Notes: a model not told the origin generated them from the sequence alone. A stretch of DNA of 64,000 nt from JAZDCJ01 sp036311985 (GCF_036311985.1 NZ_JAZDCJ010000013.1), one strand, 5' to 3'. Shown: positions 1-8,714, numbered from the stretch's first letter. A program made the numbers and translations.

Positions 1-20
1 AGAGAGAAGGCATTCCCCGC

Positions 21-83
21 TTGGGAGAACCTCCCAATAGCAGGGCCCGAGTTCCCACCCCGAAGGGTGGGAACCGGGCCCTG
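21..83 (-). terminator. Tandem hairpins downstream of dapE
   Basis: Two inverted repeats follow the dapE stop on the minus strand. The nearer one pairs 41-60 with 65-83 (19 bp, one bulged A, CGAA loop). The second pairs TTGGGAG (21-27) with CTCCCAA (31-37) around a 3-nt loop. Neither is followed by a clear U-tract, which is common in high-GC actinobacteria. Inferred as the dapE transcription end. Confidence 0.6.
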
Positions 84-135
84 TCCGCGTCGCCGGCCGT
101 CCCCGACGTCCCGGGCGGCCCGCGGCGCCCGAAAG

Positions 136-1281
136 CTACACCGAGGCCGTCGGCTCGAGCCAGCGGCGCAAGGCGTCGAAGCAGTCGCGCACCGCCTGCG
201 CGGTGACGTGCTCGTCGTCGGAATGGGCCAAGAGGGCGTCCCCCGGACCGAAGTTCACGGCCGGGATCCCCAGCTCGGAGAACCGCGCCACGTCCGTCCA
301 GCCGTACTTGGGCTTCGGCTCGGCGCCGACGGCCGCCACGAAGGAGGCGGCCGCGGGATGGTTGAGCCCGGGCCGGGCTCCGGGTGCGCCGTCGGTCCGG
401 ACGAGCTCGAAGCCCTCGAGGACCTCCCGCACGTGCGCCTCCGCCTCGTCCACCGTCTTGTCCGGGGCGAAGCGGTAGTTGACGTCGAGCTCGCACGCGT
501 CCGGAATGACGTTGCCGGCGATGCCCCCCGAGATCCACACGGCGTTGAGGGACTCGCGGTAGGCGAGCCCGTCGACGTCGACGGTCGCGGGCTCGTAGGC
601 CGCGAGGCGCGCGAGGGCCTCCCCCATCGCGTGCACGGCGTTGGAGCCCATCCAGGCACGGGCCGAGTGCGCGGCACGTCCGCGCGTGGACACCCGGAAG
701 CGGGAGGTCCCGTTGCAGCCGCCCTCGACCGTTCCGTCGGTCGGCTCGAGAAGGATCGCGAAGTCCCCGGCGAGCAGCTCCGGGCTGTTGCGGAACAGGC
801 GGCCGAGGCCCGACTTGGCGCCTTCGACCTCCTCGTGGTCGTAGAAGACGTACGTCACGTCCCGCACGGGCTCGCGGACGGCGGCCGCGAGCGCGAGCTG
901 CACGGCCACGCCGCCCTTCATGTCCGTCGCGCCGCGCCCGTAGAGGACATCGCCGTCCCACGCCGACGGCACGGTGCCGCGGGACCCCGGAACGCTCGGC
1001 AGCGGGACGGTGTCCAGATGCCCGGCGAGCACGACCCGCTCGGGACGGCCCAGCAGGGTGCGGGCCACGACCGCGTCTCCGTCGCGGTGCACGCTCAGGT
1101 GGCCGAGCCCGCGCAGCGCGTCCTCGACGAGGTCGGCGACGGCGCGCTCGTTCCCGGAGACCGATTCGACGTCGAGCAGCGCCGCGGTGAGCAGCGCGAC
1201 ATCGCCCGCGAGGTCCAGCGGCGGGTGGTCCGCCCCGGTCGCCGGAGGTACGGGGGCCGCGGAGGGGTTCATGGAGTTCAC
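136..1281 (-). CDS. dapE: Succinyl-diaminopimelate desuccinylase (M20 metallopeptidase family)
   Basis: This cytoplasmic zinc hydrolase removes succinate from N-succinyl-LL-diaminopimelate in lysine and peptidoglycan precursor synthesis. The 381-residue product has the M20 landmarks: LAGHLDTVP for the first metal ligands, GRGATDMKGG, the DHEEVEG acidic pair, and a C-terminal DALLAHSDDEHV segment with the last histidine. Length is normal for the family. A TAGGCT -10 hexamer (1293-1288) lies 6 nt before the GTG at 1281, which points to a leaderless GTG start; an ATG at 1272 is the alternative. It is divergent from dapD, the acyltransferase two steps earlier in the same pathway, with about 40 bp between starts. 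Confidence 0.93.
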   Translation of the reverse strand: MNSMNPSAAPVPPATGADHPPLDLAGDVALLTAALLDVESVSGNERAVADLVEDALRGLGHLSVHRDGDAVVARTLLGRPERVVLAGHLDTVPLPSVPGSRGTVPSAWDGDVLYGRGATDMKGGVAVQLALAAAVREPVRDVTYVFYDHEEVEGAKSGLGRLFRNSPELLAGDFAILLEPTDGTVEGGCNGTSRFRVSTRGRAAHSARAWMGSNAVHAMGEALARLAAYEPATVDVDGLAYRESLNAVWISGGIAGNVIPDACELDVNYRFAPDKTVDEAEAHVREVLEGFELVRTDGAPGARPGLNHPAAASFVAAVGAEPKPKYGWTDVARFSELGIPAVNFGPGDALLAHSDDEHVTAQAVRDCFDALRRWLEPTASV

Positions 1282-1323
1282 GCCACCAGCCTAACGGGGT
1301 GGCGCCCGGCTACGATGGGTGCA
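1281..1323. promoter_or_regulatory. Divergent leaderless promoters of dapE and dapD
   Basis: TAGGCT (minus strand, 1293-1288) lies 6 nt from the dapE GTG, and TACGAT (plus strand, 1311-1316) lies 6 nt from the dapD ATG at 1323. Only about 40 bp separate the two starts, so the -35 regions of each promoter overlap the other. Co-regulation by occlusion is inference. Confidence 0.6.
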
Positions 1324-2294
1324 TGACTTCCGCAGCCGCCCAGCCCAGCCATGCCCAGAACGACTCCGGCGACGCCGTCCGCGTCGCCTCCGGCCACGGT
1401 CTCGCGACCTACGCCGCCGACGGCACCGTCCTCGACGTCTGGTTCCCGGCCCCCTCCGCAGGACCGCTGACGGAAGCGGCGCAGATCGCCGGCGAGCTCG
1501 AGGCCGTCCGCGCCGACGACGCCGACCGCGGCACCACGCAGGGCGTCGTCTCCCTCGAGATCGACCTCGATGTGGCCCCGGCCGACGCGGCCGACGCCTG
1601 GCTGCGCCTGCACCTGCTCTCCCACCGCCTCGCCGCGCCGAACTCCCTGAACCTCGACGGGGTCTTCGGCCTGCTGGCCAACGTCGTCTGGACCAACTTC
1701 GGTCCGTGCGCCGTCGACGGCTTCGAGGCCACCCGGCTCAGGCTGCGCCGCCGCGGCGCGGTCAGCGTCTACGGGGTGGACAAGTTCCCGCGCATGGTCG
1801 ACTACGTCCTGCCCTCCGGCGTGCGGATCGCCGACGCGGACCGCGTGCGGCTCGGGGCGCACCTGGCCCCCGGCACCACGGTCATGCACGAGGGCTTCGT
1901 GAACTTCAACGCGGGCACGCTCGGCACGTCGATGGTCGAAGGCCGGATCTCGGCCTCCGTCGTGGTCGGCGACGGATCCGACGTCGGCGGCGGCGCGTCC
2001 ATCATGGGCACCCTCTCCGGCGGCGGCAAGGAGCGGATCACGATCGGCGAGCGTGTGCTCCTCGGCGCGAACTCGGGCGTCGGAATCTCCGTCGGAGACG
2101 ACTGCGTCGTCGAGGCCGGGCTCTACGTCACGGCCGGGACGCGCGTGCAGCTGCAGGAGCGCACCGTCAAGGCCGCCGAGCTCTCCGGCGTGGCGAACCT
2201 GCTCTTCCGACGCAACTCCACGACGGGTGCCGTCGAGGCCCTCCCCCGGCAGGGGCAGACGGTGGAGCTGAACTCCGCCCTGCATGCCAACTGA
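1323..2294 (+). CDS. dapD: 2,3,4,5-tetrahydropyridine-2,6-dicarboxylate N-succinyltransferase
   Basis: Transfers succinyl from succinyl-CoA to tetrahydrodipicolinate in the succinylase branch of diaminopimelate/lysine synthesis; acts as a cytoplasmic trimer. The product is 323 residues, matching the long actinobacterial DapD form. The C-terminal half shows hexapeptide repeats of a left-handed beta-helix, for example SASVVVGDGSDVGGGASIMG and the conserved GANSGVGISVGDDCVVEAG. The ATG at 1323 is chosen because a TACGAT -10 sits 6 nt upstream, so translation is probably leaderless; an upstream in-frame start at 1299 would lie before that promoter. Its 3' end overlaps the next gene by 11 nt. Confidence 0.94.
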   Translation: MTSAAAQPSHAQNDSGDAVRVASGHGLATYAADGTVLDVWFPAPSAGPLTEAAQIAGELEAVRADDADRGTTQGVVSLEIDLDVAPADAADAWLRLHLLSHRLAAPNSLNLDGVFGLLANVVWTNFGPCAVDGFEATRLRLRRRGAVSVYGVDKFPRMVDYVLPSGVRIADADRVRLGAHLAPGTTVMHEGFVNFNAGTLGTSMVEGRISASVVVGDGSDVGGGASIMGTLSGGGKERITIGERVLLGANSGVGISVGDDCVVEAGLYVTAGTRVQLQERTVKAAELSGVANLLFRRNSTTGAVEALPRQGQTVELNSALHAN

Positions 2295-3207
2295 CCCACA
2301 CGCCACGGTCTTCGGGCTCGGCGCGGGACGCGACGGCCACCACCGGGCGCGGCACCGCCGCGTCCGGAGGCTGCGCGCCTTCACGGCGCTCCTCCTCGGC
2401 GCGGGGGTCGTCGCGGGCGGCGTGTACTTCGCCGAACGGTACTTCGACGCGAGCCAGACGCTCGTGCGCGAGCGGTGCACCGCCGTCGTCGGCTCCTCCG
2501 AACACGAGCTCGCCCCGGACCAGGCCGCGAACGCGGCCCTCATCACGGCGGTGTCGATCGACCGGGGGCTGCCCGCGCGCGCCGCGACGATCGGCATCGC
2601 GACGGCCGTGCAGGAATCGAAGCTGCGCAACATCGACTACGGCGACACGGCCGGCCCCGATTCGCGCGGCCTGTTCCAGCAGCGGCCCTCCCAGGGCTGG
2701 GGGACGCAGGCCCAGGTCATGGACCCCGTCTACGCGGCGAACCGCTTCTACCAGGAGCTCGAGACGTTCGACTTCGCCTCCATGGAGGTCACCGACGCCG
2801 CGCAGAAGGTCCAGCGCAGCGCCTACCCGCTCGCCTACGCCGACCACGAGCCGGAGGGCCGCGCGTACGCCTCGGCCCTGACGGGGCACTCCCCCGCCGC
2901 CCTGAACTGCGTCCTGCGGCGGACGACGGCGGCCGGGGACGCCTCCGCCGTGCGCGAGGAGCTGCTCGCGCACTTCGGCGACGGGCTCCAGGTGGAGGCG
3001 TCGGGTCGCACCATCGAGGTCACCGCGGGCCAGCCCCTCGGCTGGGCCGTGGCGCAATGGGCTGTCGCCCACGCCTCGGCGCAGCAGGGCGTCTCGGTCG
3101 CCCACTCGGGTCTGGTGTGGAACCGCGCGGAGGACCGCTGGGTGCCCGCCCCGACGACGGACGGCAAGGTGCTCATCACGGTCGCCGAGGGCGCCGACGA
3201 GGGCTGA
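2284..3207 (+). CDS. Membrane-anchored lysozyme/transglycosylase-like protein
   Basis: A 307-residue protein with a basic N-terminus, one transmembrane helix (about residues 36-55) and an extracytoplasmic remainder. Residues about 80-160 resemble a soluble lytic transglycosylase/lysozyme-like fold: an IGIATAVQESKLRN segment with a candidate catalytic glutamate, then GPDSRGLFQQRPSQGWG and a Tyr-Ala-rich stretch. Relatives in Arthrobacter have been labelled heavy-metal transporter, which the sequence does not support. The ATG at 2284 lies inside the end of dapD, so the two are probably translationally coupled, linking a peptidoglycan precursor gene with a possible wall hydrolase. Enzyme activity is inferred only from the motif. 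Confidence 0.65.
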   Translation: MPTDPHATVFGLGAGRDGHHRARHRRVRRLRAFTALLLGAGVVAGGVYFAERYFDASQTLVRERCTAVVGSSEHELAPDQAANAALITAVSIDRGLPARAATIGIATAVQESKLRNIDYGDTAGPDSRGLFQQRPSQGWGTQAQVMDPVYAANRFYQELETFDFASMEVTDAAQKVQRSAYPLAYADHEPEGRAYASALTGHSPAALNCVLRRTTAAGDASAVREELLAHFGDGLQVEASGRTIEVTAGQPLGWAVAQWAVAHASAQQGVSVAHSGLVWNRAEDRWVPAPTTDGKVLITVAEGADEG

Positions 3208-3283
3208 GCACGACGCCGGGGCCCGGCCGACGCGCCGCGGCGCACCCGGTGTGCCGCTCGTCTCGCGGCAACGCGCGGCCGCG

Positions 3284-3889
3284 CTACGGCAGGAACTCGA
3301 CGATGGGCTCGAGGTAGCTGCGGAAGAGGGTCTCGTCGAGCGGGAGCTCCTGGCTCATGAGCACGGTCCCGGGCTCCACGAACCACGCGCGCCGCTCGGC
3401 GAGCGGGAGCTCCACGAGGCGCAGCTCCACGACCTGTTCCGCCCCGTCCAGCTCGAGTGAGCGTTCCTCCACGAGCTGCTCGAGGACGCGGCGGCGGCCC
3501 GAGACCGTGTGCTCGCGGCTGAGGCCCCGGTATTCGTCCATCCTGGCCCGGGCCCACGTCAGGGCGGTTCCGTAGTGGGCGCGCAGGAGCCGCTGCAGCG
3601 TCGGGGAATCGGCGAAGGCCGGGAAATGGGGCGGGGCGACGAGCTGCTCCGCCCCGGCGTCGTCCTGCAGGATCCGCAGCCACCAGCCCTGCCACTCCTG
3701 CTTGAGCTCCCCGGCCGCGTGCGGCGCGAGCTCCGCCGCGGCGCTGGGCTTGACGACGGGTGCCAGCCGGGAGAGGACCGGGAGCCCCGGGTGGTCGATG
3801 CCGGCCAGGTCGCGCAGGTACAGGGCGACGAGCATCTGCCCGTGCGTGCCGGCGGACACCCGCCAGCCGTTCCCCGAGCGTTCGTACAT
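3284..3889 (-). CDS. Conserved hypothetical protein
   Basis: A 201-residue soluble-looking protein with no signal peptide, no transmembrane segment and no motif I recognise. The sequence is rich in Leu, Glu and Arg and probably helical. The ATG at 3889 has a good ribosome binding site, GAAGGAAGG, about 6 nt upstream. It lies downstream of gltA on the same strand, separated from it by a perfect 12-bp hairpin, so it probably has its own transcript. It converges with the transglycosylase-like gene. I give no function. Confidence 0.7.
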   Translation of the reverse strand: MYERSGNGWRVSAGTHGQMLVALYLRDLAGIDHPGLPVLSRLAPVVKPSAAAELAPHAAGELKQEWQGWWLRILQDDAGAEQLVAPPHFPAFADSPTLQRLLRAHYGTALTWARARMDEYRGLSREHTVSGRRRVLEQLVEERSLELDGAEQVVELRLVELPLAERRAWFVEPGTVLMSQELPLDETLFRSYLEPIVEFLP

Positions 3890-3960
3890 CGGCTACCTTC
3901 CTTCGCCCGTCGGCCCCCGGTTCCAAGGTTAGCCCCGCCCGGCCGGAATCGGGTACGGAA

Positions 3961-3988
3961 ACGGCCGGCACCGTCCGGTGCCGGCCGT
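3961..3988 (-). terminator. Hairpin downstream of gltA
   Basis: Perfect 12-bp inverted repeat, ACGGCCGGCACC (3961-3972) and GGTGCCGGCCGT (3977-3988), with a 4-nt loop, 32 nt after the gltA stop. No U-tract follows. Likely intrinsic terminator of gltA. Confidence 0.65.
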
Positions 3989-4020
3989 CGCCGCGCGGAC
4001 CCCGTGGGATCCCGCTGGTC

Positions 4021-5304
4021 CTAGCGGACCGGGTAGTTGCGCTCGCCCTCGCCCACGTAGAGCTGGCGAGGGCGGCCGATCTTCAGGGCCGGGTCCTGGA
4101 TCATCTCGCGCCACTGGGCGATCCATCCGGGCAGTCGGCCGATCGCGAAGAGCACCGTGAACATCTTCTCCGGGAAGCCCATGGCCTTGTAGATCAGGCC
4201 GGTGTAGAAATCGACGTTCGGGTACAGCTTGCGCTGGATGAAGTAGTCGTCCGCGAGGGCCTTCTCCTCGAGGCGCATCGCGATGTCCAGGAGCTCGTCG
4301 TTGCCGCCGAGCTTGGAGAGGATGTCGTGGGCCGTCTTCTTGATGATCTTCGCGCGCGGGTCGTAGTTCTTGTAGACGCGGTGCCCGAAGCCCATGAGCC
4401 GGACGCCGTCCTCCTTGTTCTTGACCTTCTCCATGTAGTCCTCGGGCTTGATGCCCTCGGCCTGGATGTTGCGCAGCATCTTCAGCACGGCCTCGTTGGC
4501 GCCGCCGTGGGCGGGGCCGAAGAGCGCGTTCACGCCGGCGGAGACCGAGGCGAACATGTTGGCGTTGGAGGAGCCCACGAGGCGCACGGTGGAGGTGGAG
4601 CAGTTCTGCTCGTGGTCGGCGTGCAGCACCAGCAGCAGATCCAGGGCCTTGACCAGCTCCGGGTCCAGCTCGTAGGGCTCGGCGGCAAGGCCGAAGCTCA
4701 GGCGCATGAAGTTCTCCACGAGGTTCATGGAGTTGTCCGGGTAGAGCAGGGCCTGGCCGATCGACTTCTTGTGGGCGTAGGCCGCGATGACCGGGACCTT
4801 GGCCAGGAGGCGGATCGTGGAGAGCTCGACCTGCTCGGGATCGAACGGGTCCAGCGAGTCCTGGTACCAGGTCGACAACGCGGACACGGCCGAGGACAGC
4901 ACCGGCATCGGGTGGGCGTCGCGCGGGAAGCCGCCGAAGAAGCCCTTGAGCTCCTCGTGGAGCAGGGTGTGGCGGCGGATCTTCTGGTCGAAGGCCTCGA
5001 GCTCGCTCGGCGAGGGCAGCTCGCCGTAGATGAGCAGGTAGGACGTCTCGAGGAAGCTCGAGTGCTCGGCCAGCTGCTCGATCGGGTAGCCGCGGTAGCG
5101 CAGGATGCCCGCATCGCCGTCGATGTAGGTGATCGCGGACTTCGTGGCCGCGGTGTTCATGAAGCCGGGGTCGTAGGTGACGTTTCCCGTGGACTTGAGC
5201 AGCGTGGCGACGTCGAAGCCGTTGTTGCCCTCGACCGCCGGGACCACCGGGAGGTCGATCTCGCTTCCGTCAAACGCTAGCCGGGCAGGGTTCTGGTCCG
5301 TCAT
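4021..5304 (-). CDS. gltA: Citrate synthase
   Basis: Condenses acetyl-CoA and oxaloacetate to citrate at the entry of the TCA cycle; cytoplasmic. The 427-residue product has the type II hexameric length and the catalytic segments LHADHEQNCST (His), GFGHRVYKNYDPRA (His, with the substrate-binding Arg) and NVDFYTG (Asp). The ATG at 5304 follows a GAGGAG ribosome binding site. It has its own promoter space (5305-5422) behind dapC and its own hairpin terminator, so it is probably monocistronic. Confidence 0.97.
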   Translation of the reverse strand: MTDQNPARLAFDGSEIDLPVVPAVEGNNGFDVATLLKSTGNVTYDPGFMNTAATKSAITYIDGDAGILRYRGYPIEQLAEHSSFLETSYLLIYGELPSPSELEAFDQKIRRHTLLHEELKGFFGGFPRDAHPMPVLSSAVSALSTWYQDSLDPFDPEQVELSTIRLLAKVPVIAAYAHKKSIGQALLYPDNSMNLVENFMRLSFGLAAEPYELDPELVKALDLLLVLHADHEQNCSTSTVRLVGSSNANMFASVSAGVNALFGPAHGGANEAVLKMLRNIQAEGIKPEDYMEKVKNKEDGVRLMGFGHRVYKNYDPRAKIIKKTAHDILSKLGGNDELLDIAMRLEEKALADDYFIQRKLYPNVDFYTGLIYKAMGFPEKMFTVLFAIGRLPGWIAQWREMIQDPALKIGRPRQLYVGEGERNYPVR

Positions 5305-5422
5305 GGCATCTCCTCACCGGAGTACAGATAGTTCCTACAATGCAGTAATCAGGTGCCACGGTACCGTCGAAGTGCCGTGGTTCACTAATCCGTGGCGCCC
5401 TGTTGAGCGCCTCCGGACGGCC

Positions 5423-6541
5423 TCACAGGCCCCCGGCGGCGGCCGTGAGCCGCTCGACGGCGGCGTCGATCCTCTCGTCCGTCGCGGTCAGGGCGACGCG
5501 CACGTGCCCTTCGCCCGCGGCCCCGTAGAAGCTGCCGGGGCCGACGACGATCCCGAGGTCCGCGAAGCGGCCGACGGTGGCCCAGGTGTCCTCTCCGGCG
5601 CTCGCCCACAGGTAGAGCCCGGCCTCCGAGTGCCGGATGTCCAGGCCGAAGCCGCGCAGGGCGGGCAGCAGCCGCGCGCGGCGGGCGCGGTAGAGGTCCT
5701 TCTGGGCCTGCACGTGGGCGTCGTCGCCGAGCGCGGCCCGCATGGCCTCCTGCACGGGGCGCGGCACGATCATGCCGGCGTGCTTGCGGTTGTTCACGAG
5801 CGCGGGCATCAGATCGGGAGCGCCGGCGACGAACGCGGCGCGGTATCCCGCGAGGTTGGACTGCTTGGACAGCGAGTACACCGAGAGCAGCGAGGTCAGG
5901 TCGCCGCCGGAGACCTCGGGCTCGAGCAGCCCCGGGACGCCGTCCTCCCATGCGTCCCAACCGAGCTCGGCGTAGCACTCGTCGGAGGCGACGACGGCGC
6001 CGAGGGCCCGTGCCTGCTCCACGGTCGCGCGCAGCTCGGCGGCCGTGCGGACGATCCCGGTGGGGTTGCCCGGAGAATTGGTCCAGACGAGCCGCACGCG
6101 CCGGCGGACGTCCTCGGGCAGCTCCTCGAGCCGGTCGGCGGCGACGGCCTCGGCCCCGGCGAGCCGGGCGCCGATGTCGTAGGTCGGGTAGGCGGTCTCG
6201 GGTCGGACGACGACGTCGCCCGGACCCAGCCCGAGCAGGAGCGGCAGCCACGCCACGAGCTCCTTGGAACCGACCGTCGGCATGACGTGCGCGGGATCGA
6301 GCCCCGGGGTGCGGCGGCGGCGGCCGTACCAGGCGGCGATCGCATCGCGGAGGGCCGGCGTGCCGTGGGTCGTCGGGTAGCCGGGGGCGTCGGCGGCGGC
6401 GCGCAGCGCCTCGCGGATGGGCTCCGGCGTCGGATCGACGGGCGTGCCGATCGAGAGGTCCACGGTCCCGCCGGGGTGCGCCGCGGCGCGGTCACGGTAC
6501 GGGAGCAGGGTGTCCCACGGGTAGTCCGGGAGCGTGAGCAT
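5423..6541 (-). CDS. dapC: Succinyldiaminopimelate transaminase
   Basis: PLP-dependent class I/II aminotransferase of about 372 residues, giving N-succinyl-LL-diaminopimelate from the DapD product, so it acts between DapD and DapE encoded about 4 kb away. Visible features are the SIGTPVDPTPEPIREAL N-terminus, PTVGSKELVAWLP, the NSPGNPTG substrate loop and YSLSKQSNLAGYR with the PLP lysine. It starts 3 nt after the fdxA stop, so fdxA-dapC is an operon, an arrangement typical of Micrococcaceae and related actinobacteria. Confidence 0.93.
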   Translation of the reverse strand: MLTLPDYPWDTLLPYRDRAAAHPGGTVDLSIGTPVDPTPEPIREALRAAADAPGYPTTHGTPALRDAIAAWYGRRRRTPGLDPAHVMPTVGSKELVAWLPLLLGLGPGDVVVRPETAYPTYDIGARLAGAEAVAADRLEELPEDVRRRVRLVWTNSPGNPTGIVRTAAELRATVEQARALGAVVASDECYAELGWDAWEDGVPGLLEPEVSGGDLTSLLSVYSLSKQSNLAGYRAAFVAGAPDLMPALVNNRKHAGMIVPRPVQEAMRAALGDDAHVQAQKDLYRARRARLLPALRGFGLDIRHSEAGLYLWASAGEDTWATVGRFADLGIVVGPGSFYGAAGEGHVRVALTATDERIDAAVERLTAAAGGL

Positions 6542-6544
6542 CGG

Positions 6545-6865
6545 CTAGGCGTTCTGCGGGGGCAGCGCGGCGACGAACGGGTGGTCGGTACCCGTGTTGC
6601 CGAGCTTCGCGGCGCCGCCGGGCGAGCCGAGCTCGTCGAAGAACTCGACGTTGGCCTTGTAGTAGTCCGCCCACTCGTCGGGGACGTCGTCCTCGTAGTA
6701 GATGGCCTCGACGGGGCACACGGGCTCGCAGGCGCCGCAGTCCACGCATTCGTCCGGGTGGATGTACAGCGAGCGCTCGCCCTCGTAGATGCAGTCGACG
6801 GGGCATTCGTCGACGCAGGCCTTGTCTTTCACGTCTACGCACGGCTGGGCGATGATGTACGTCAC
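6545..6865 (-). CDS. fdxA: 7Fe ferredoxin FdxA
   Basis: Small electron carrier of 106 residues with 3Fe-4S and 4Fe-4S clusters. Cysteines lie at about 9, 17, 21, 25, 40, 43, 46 and 50, including the CVDCGACEPVCP motif. The start is taken as GTG at 6865 because MTYIIAQPC is the conserved FdxA N-terminus and an AAGGAAGG ribosome binding site lies just upstream; an open frame continues further upstream but is not conserved-looking. It is the first gene of an operon with dapC. Confidence 0.95.
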   Translation of the reverse strand: MTYIIAQPCVDVKDKACVDECPVDCIYEGERSLYIHPDECVDCGACEPVCPVEAIYYEDDVPDEWADYYKANVEFFDELGSPGGAAKLGNTGTDHPFVAALPPQNA

Positions 6866-6998
6866 GGGACCCGGGGCCTTCCTTCGCTGGAACCTGTTGC
6901 CGCGCCGGACGGATCCGTCTGGCGCCTGCATCCAGCTTAGTCCCCGCGTGGCCGGCGCGCTGATGAGGCGTGCCTTGCCGCACATTACGATGCTTTCC

Positions 6999-7244
6999 AT
7001 GTCATATGACTTCTTTGAGTCGCTGCGGCCCGGCGAGCGGATCGTCGTCCGGTACCGTGTCGCCCCCGCCGGCGGCCCAGGCCCGGGACTGACCGACGTG
7101 CTGGGCGGCTTCGCGGGGCTGTACGACGACGGGGCGACCGTCGCGGTCGACTCGCGCCACGGCGAGGTGCGGATCGAGCGGCGGCTCGTGACGCATGCCA
7201 AGCGGGTGCCGCCCGCCCCCGTGCGCCGCGCCCGCCGCGCCTGA
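6999..7244 (+). CDS. Small SH3-like domain protein (N-terminal domain of Rv0428c-type acetyltransferases)
   Basis: An 81-residue basic-tailed protein. The LRPGERIVVRYRV...LTDVLGGFAG...THAKRVPPAP pattern resembles the SH3-like N-terminal domain that precedes GNAT domains in actinobacterial Rv0428c-like acetyltransferases, but no GNAT domain follows here. The ATG at 6999 is chosen because TACGAT (6986-6991) lies 7 nt upstream, giving a leaderless start. It is divergent from fdxA. Function is unknown; the family link is from memory of the motif. Confidence 0.7.
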   Translation: MSYDFFESLRPGERIVVRYRVAPAGGPGPGLTDVLGGFAGLYDDGATVAVDSRHGEVRIERRLVTHAKRVPPAPVRRARRA

Positions 7245-7364
7245 GGTACACGCCCGCCGGGTGCCGCGCCCCGTGAGCCCGCGCCCGCCGCACCCGGACC
7301 GCGGCCGGCGCGGCCCCGGCGTCGTCCTGTCCCGGACCTGAACGGGCGATCCGCGGCCCACGCC

Positions 7365-8654
7365 CTACGCGGCGTCGTCCTCCGGCGCGTCCGGGAGGGT
7401 GCGCATGCGGGCGATCGGCGACAAGAGCAGGGGAACGGCCGCGAGCGCGCTGCCGGCGACGCCGACCCACATCGCCGCGACGGGCCCCCACGCCTCGCCG
7501 AGGACGCCGGCCAGGAGCGCGGCGACGGGAAGGACGCCCCAGACGAGGAAGCGGATCGAGGCGTTCATGCGGCCCAGGAGGCGCGGCGGGCAGATCTTCT
7601 GCCGCATGCTGACCTGGATGATGTTGTAGACGAGCACGCCCATGGTCAGGACGAACATCGAGGCCGCGAGCAACGGGAAGGCCCACGCCCCGGGCACGAG
7701 CACGGACAGGGGGAAGCCGGCCATCCCCACCGAGGTGACGAGCGTGGCCACCGGCAGCGAGGTCCCCTCCCCCAGCCGGGCCGCGACCCACGGGGTGATG
7801 GCCGCCGCCAGGAGGCCGCCCGCCGCACCGATCGAGTAGACGAGCCCGAGCTGCACCGGGTCCAGGCCGAGCGTGCGCAGGACCAGGATCGGGGCGAGCG
7901 TGAAGAGGATCGTGCTGAAGAAGTTGGTGATGGCGGTCGCCGCCGCGATGCGCCCGATGAGCGGGTGGCGGAGCACGTAGCCGAGTCCCTCCGCGATCTC
8001 CGCCCGCAGGTCCGGCGGACGCGCATCGGCCGGCTCCTCCCGGTCCCGCACGCGCCACAGGCACAGCGCCGAGAGGACGTAGCCGACCGCCTGGCCGATG
8101 AACAACACGGGCGCGGCGACGATCCCGAGCAGGGTGCCCGCCGCGGCGGGCCCCGCGAGCCGCGAGACCTGACCCGTGGTCTCGAGGCGGGCGTTGGCCT
8201 CCGAGATCCGCCCCCGGTGCACGATCCACGGGATGTAGGACTGGTAGGACACGTCGAAGAACACGGTCGCCACGCCCAGCAGCAGCGCCACCACCCACAA
8301 GTGCCAGACCTCGAGAACGCCGAGGTACCAGGCCAGCGGGATGACGGCCAGGAGCAGTGCCCGGGCCAGGTCGGCCCGGATCATCACGGGTCGCTTGCAC
8401 CACCGGTCGACCCACGCGCCGACGGGGAGCCCTACGGCCAGGAAGGCCGCGGTGTTGGCCGCGTTCAGGACGCCGACCTCCCACTCGCTCGCGTGCAGCA
8501 GCGCCACGGCGAGTACGGGCATGGCGAGCAGACCGAGCTGCGCGCCGAACTGACTGAGCGCCTGCCCCGCCCAGAAGACCATGAAATTAGCGTCCCGGTG
8601 CAGGGGACGTCCGGTGTCGGCCACCTCGTCGTAGCCACTGGAGTCCCCGCCCAT
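7365..8654 (-). CDS. MFS transporter, probable drug/siderophore exporter
   Basis: About 429 residues with 10-12 transmembrane helices and the MFS loop VGLPVGAWVDRWCKR between helices 2 and 3, of the type seen in enterobactin- and macrolide-exporter-like MFS proteins. The start is placed at ATG 8654 because GGAGG lies 7 nt upstream; an earlier in-frame ATG at 8711 sits where the predicted transcript would begin and has no ribosome binding site. It is divergent from an ArsR-type regulator, so a locally regulated efflux pump is likely. The substrate is not visible from sequence. Confidence 0.85.
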   Translation of the reverse strand: MGGDSSGYDEVADTGRPLHRDANFMVFWAGQALSQFGAQLGLLAMPVLAVALLHASEWEVGVLNAANTAAFLAVGLPVGAWVDRWCKRPVMIRADLARALLLAVIPLAWYLGVLEVWHLWVVALLLGVATVFFDVSYQSYIPWIVHRGRISEANARLETTGQVSRLAGPAAAGTLLGIVAAPVLFIGQAVGYVLSALCLWRVRDREEPADARPPDLRAEIAEGLGYVLRHPLIGRIAAATAITNFFSTILFTLAPILVLRTLGLDPVQLGLVYSIGAAGGLLAAAITPWVAARLGEGTSLPVATLVTSVGMAGFPLSVLVPGAWAFPLLAASMFVLTMGVLVYNIIQVSMRQKICPPRLLGRMNASIRFLVWGVLPVAALLAGVLGEAWGPVAAMWVGVAGSALAAVPLLLSPIARMRTLPDAPEDDAA

Positions 8655-8714
8655 CTCGGAGCCTCCGTTTCCATCCGGGGCCGGTTGAGACTGAAGCCCT
8701 GAGGAGGTCATAAA

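Noticed and set aside
3760..5280. A 506-codon plus-strand open frame opposite gltA
   Set aside because: Shadow of citrate synthase; no domain and no ribosome binding site.
5177..6940. A 587-codon plus-strand open frame opposite dapC and fdxA
   Set aside because: Composition is a mirror of the real genes, which have intact catalytic motifs on the minus strand.
8655..8711. Upstream ATG start for the MFS transporter at 8711
   Set aside because: It lies at or before the expected transcription start and has no ribosome binding site; ATG 8654 has GGAGG.
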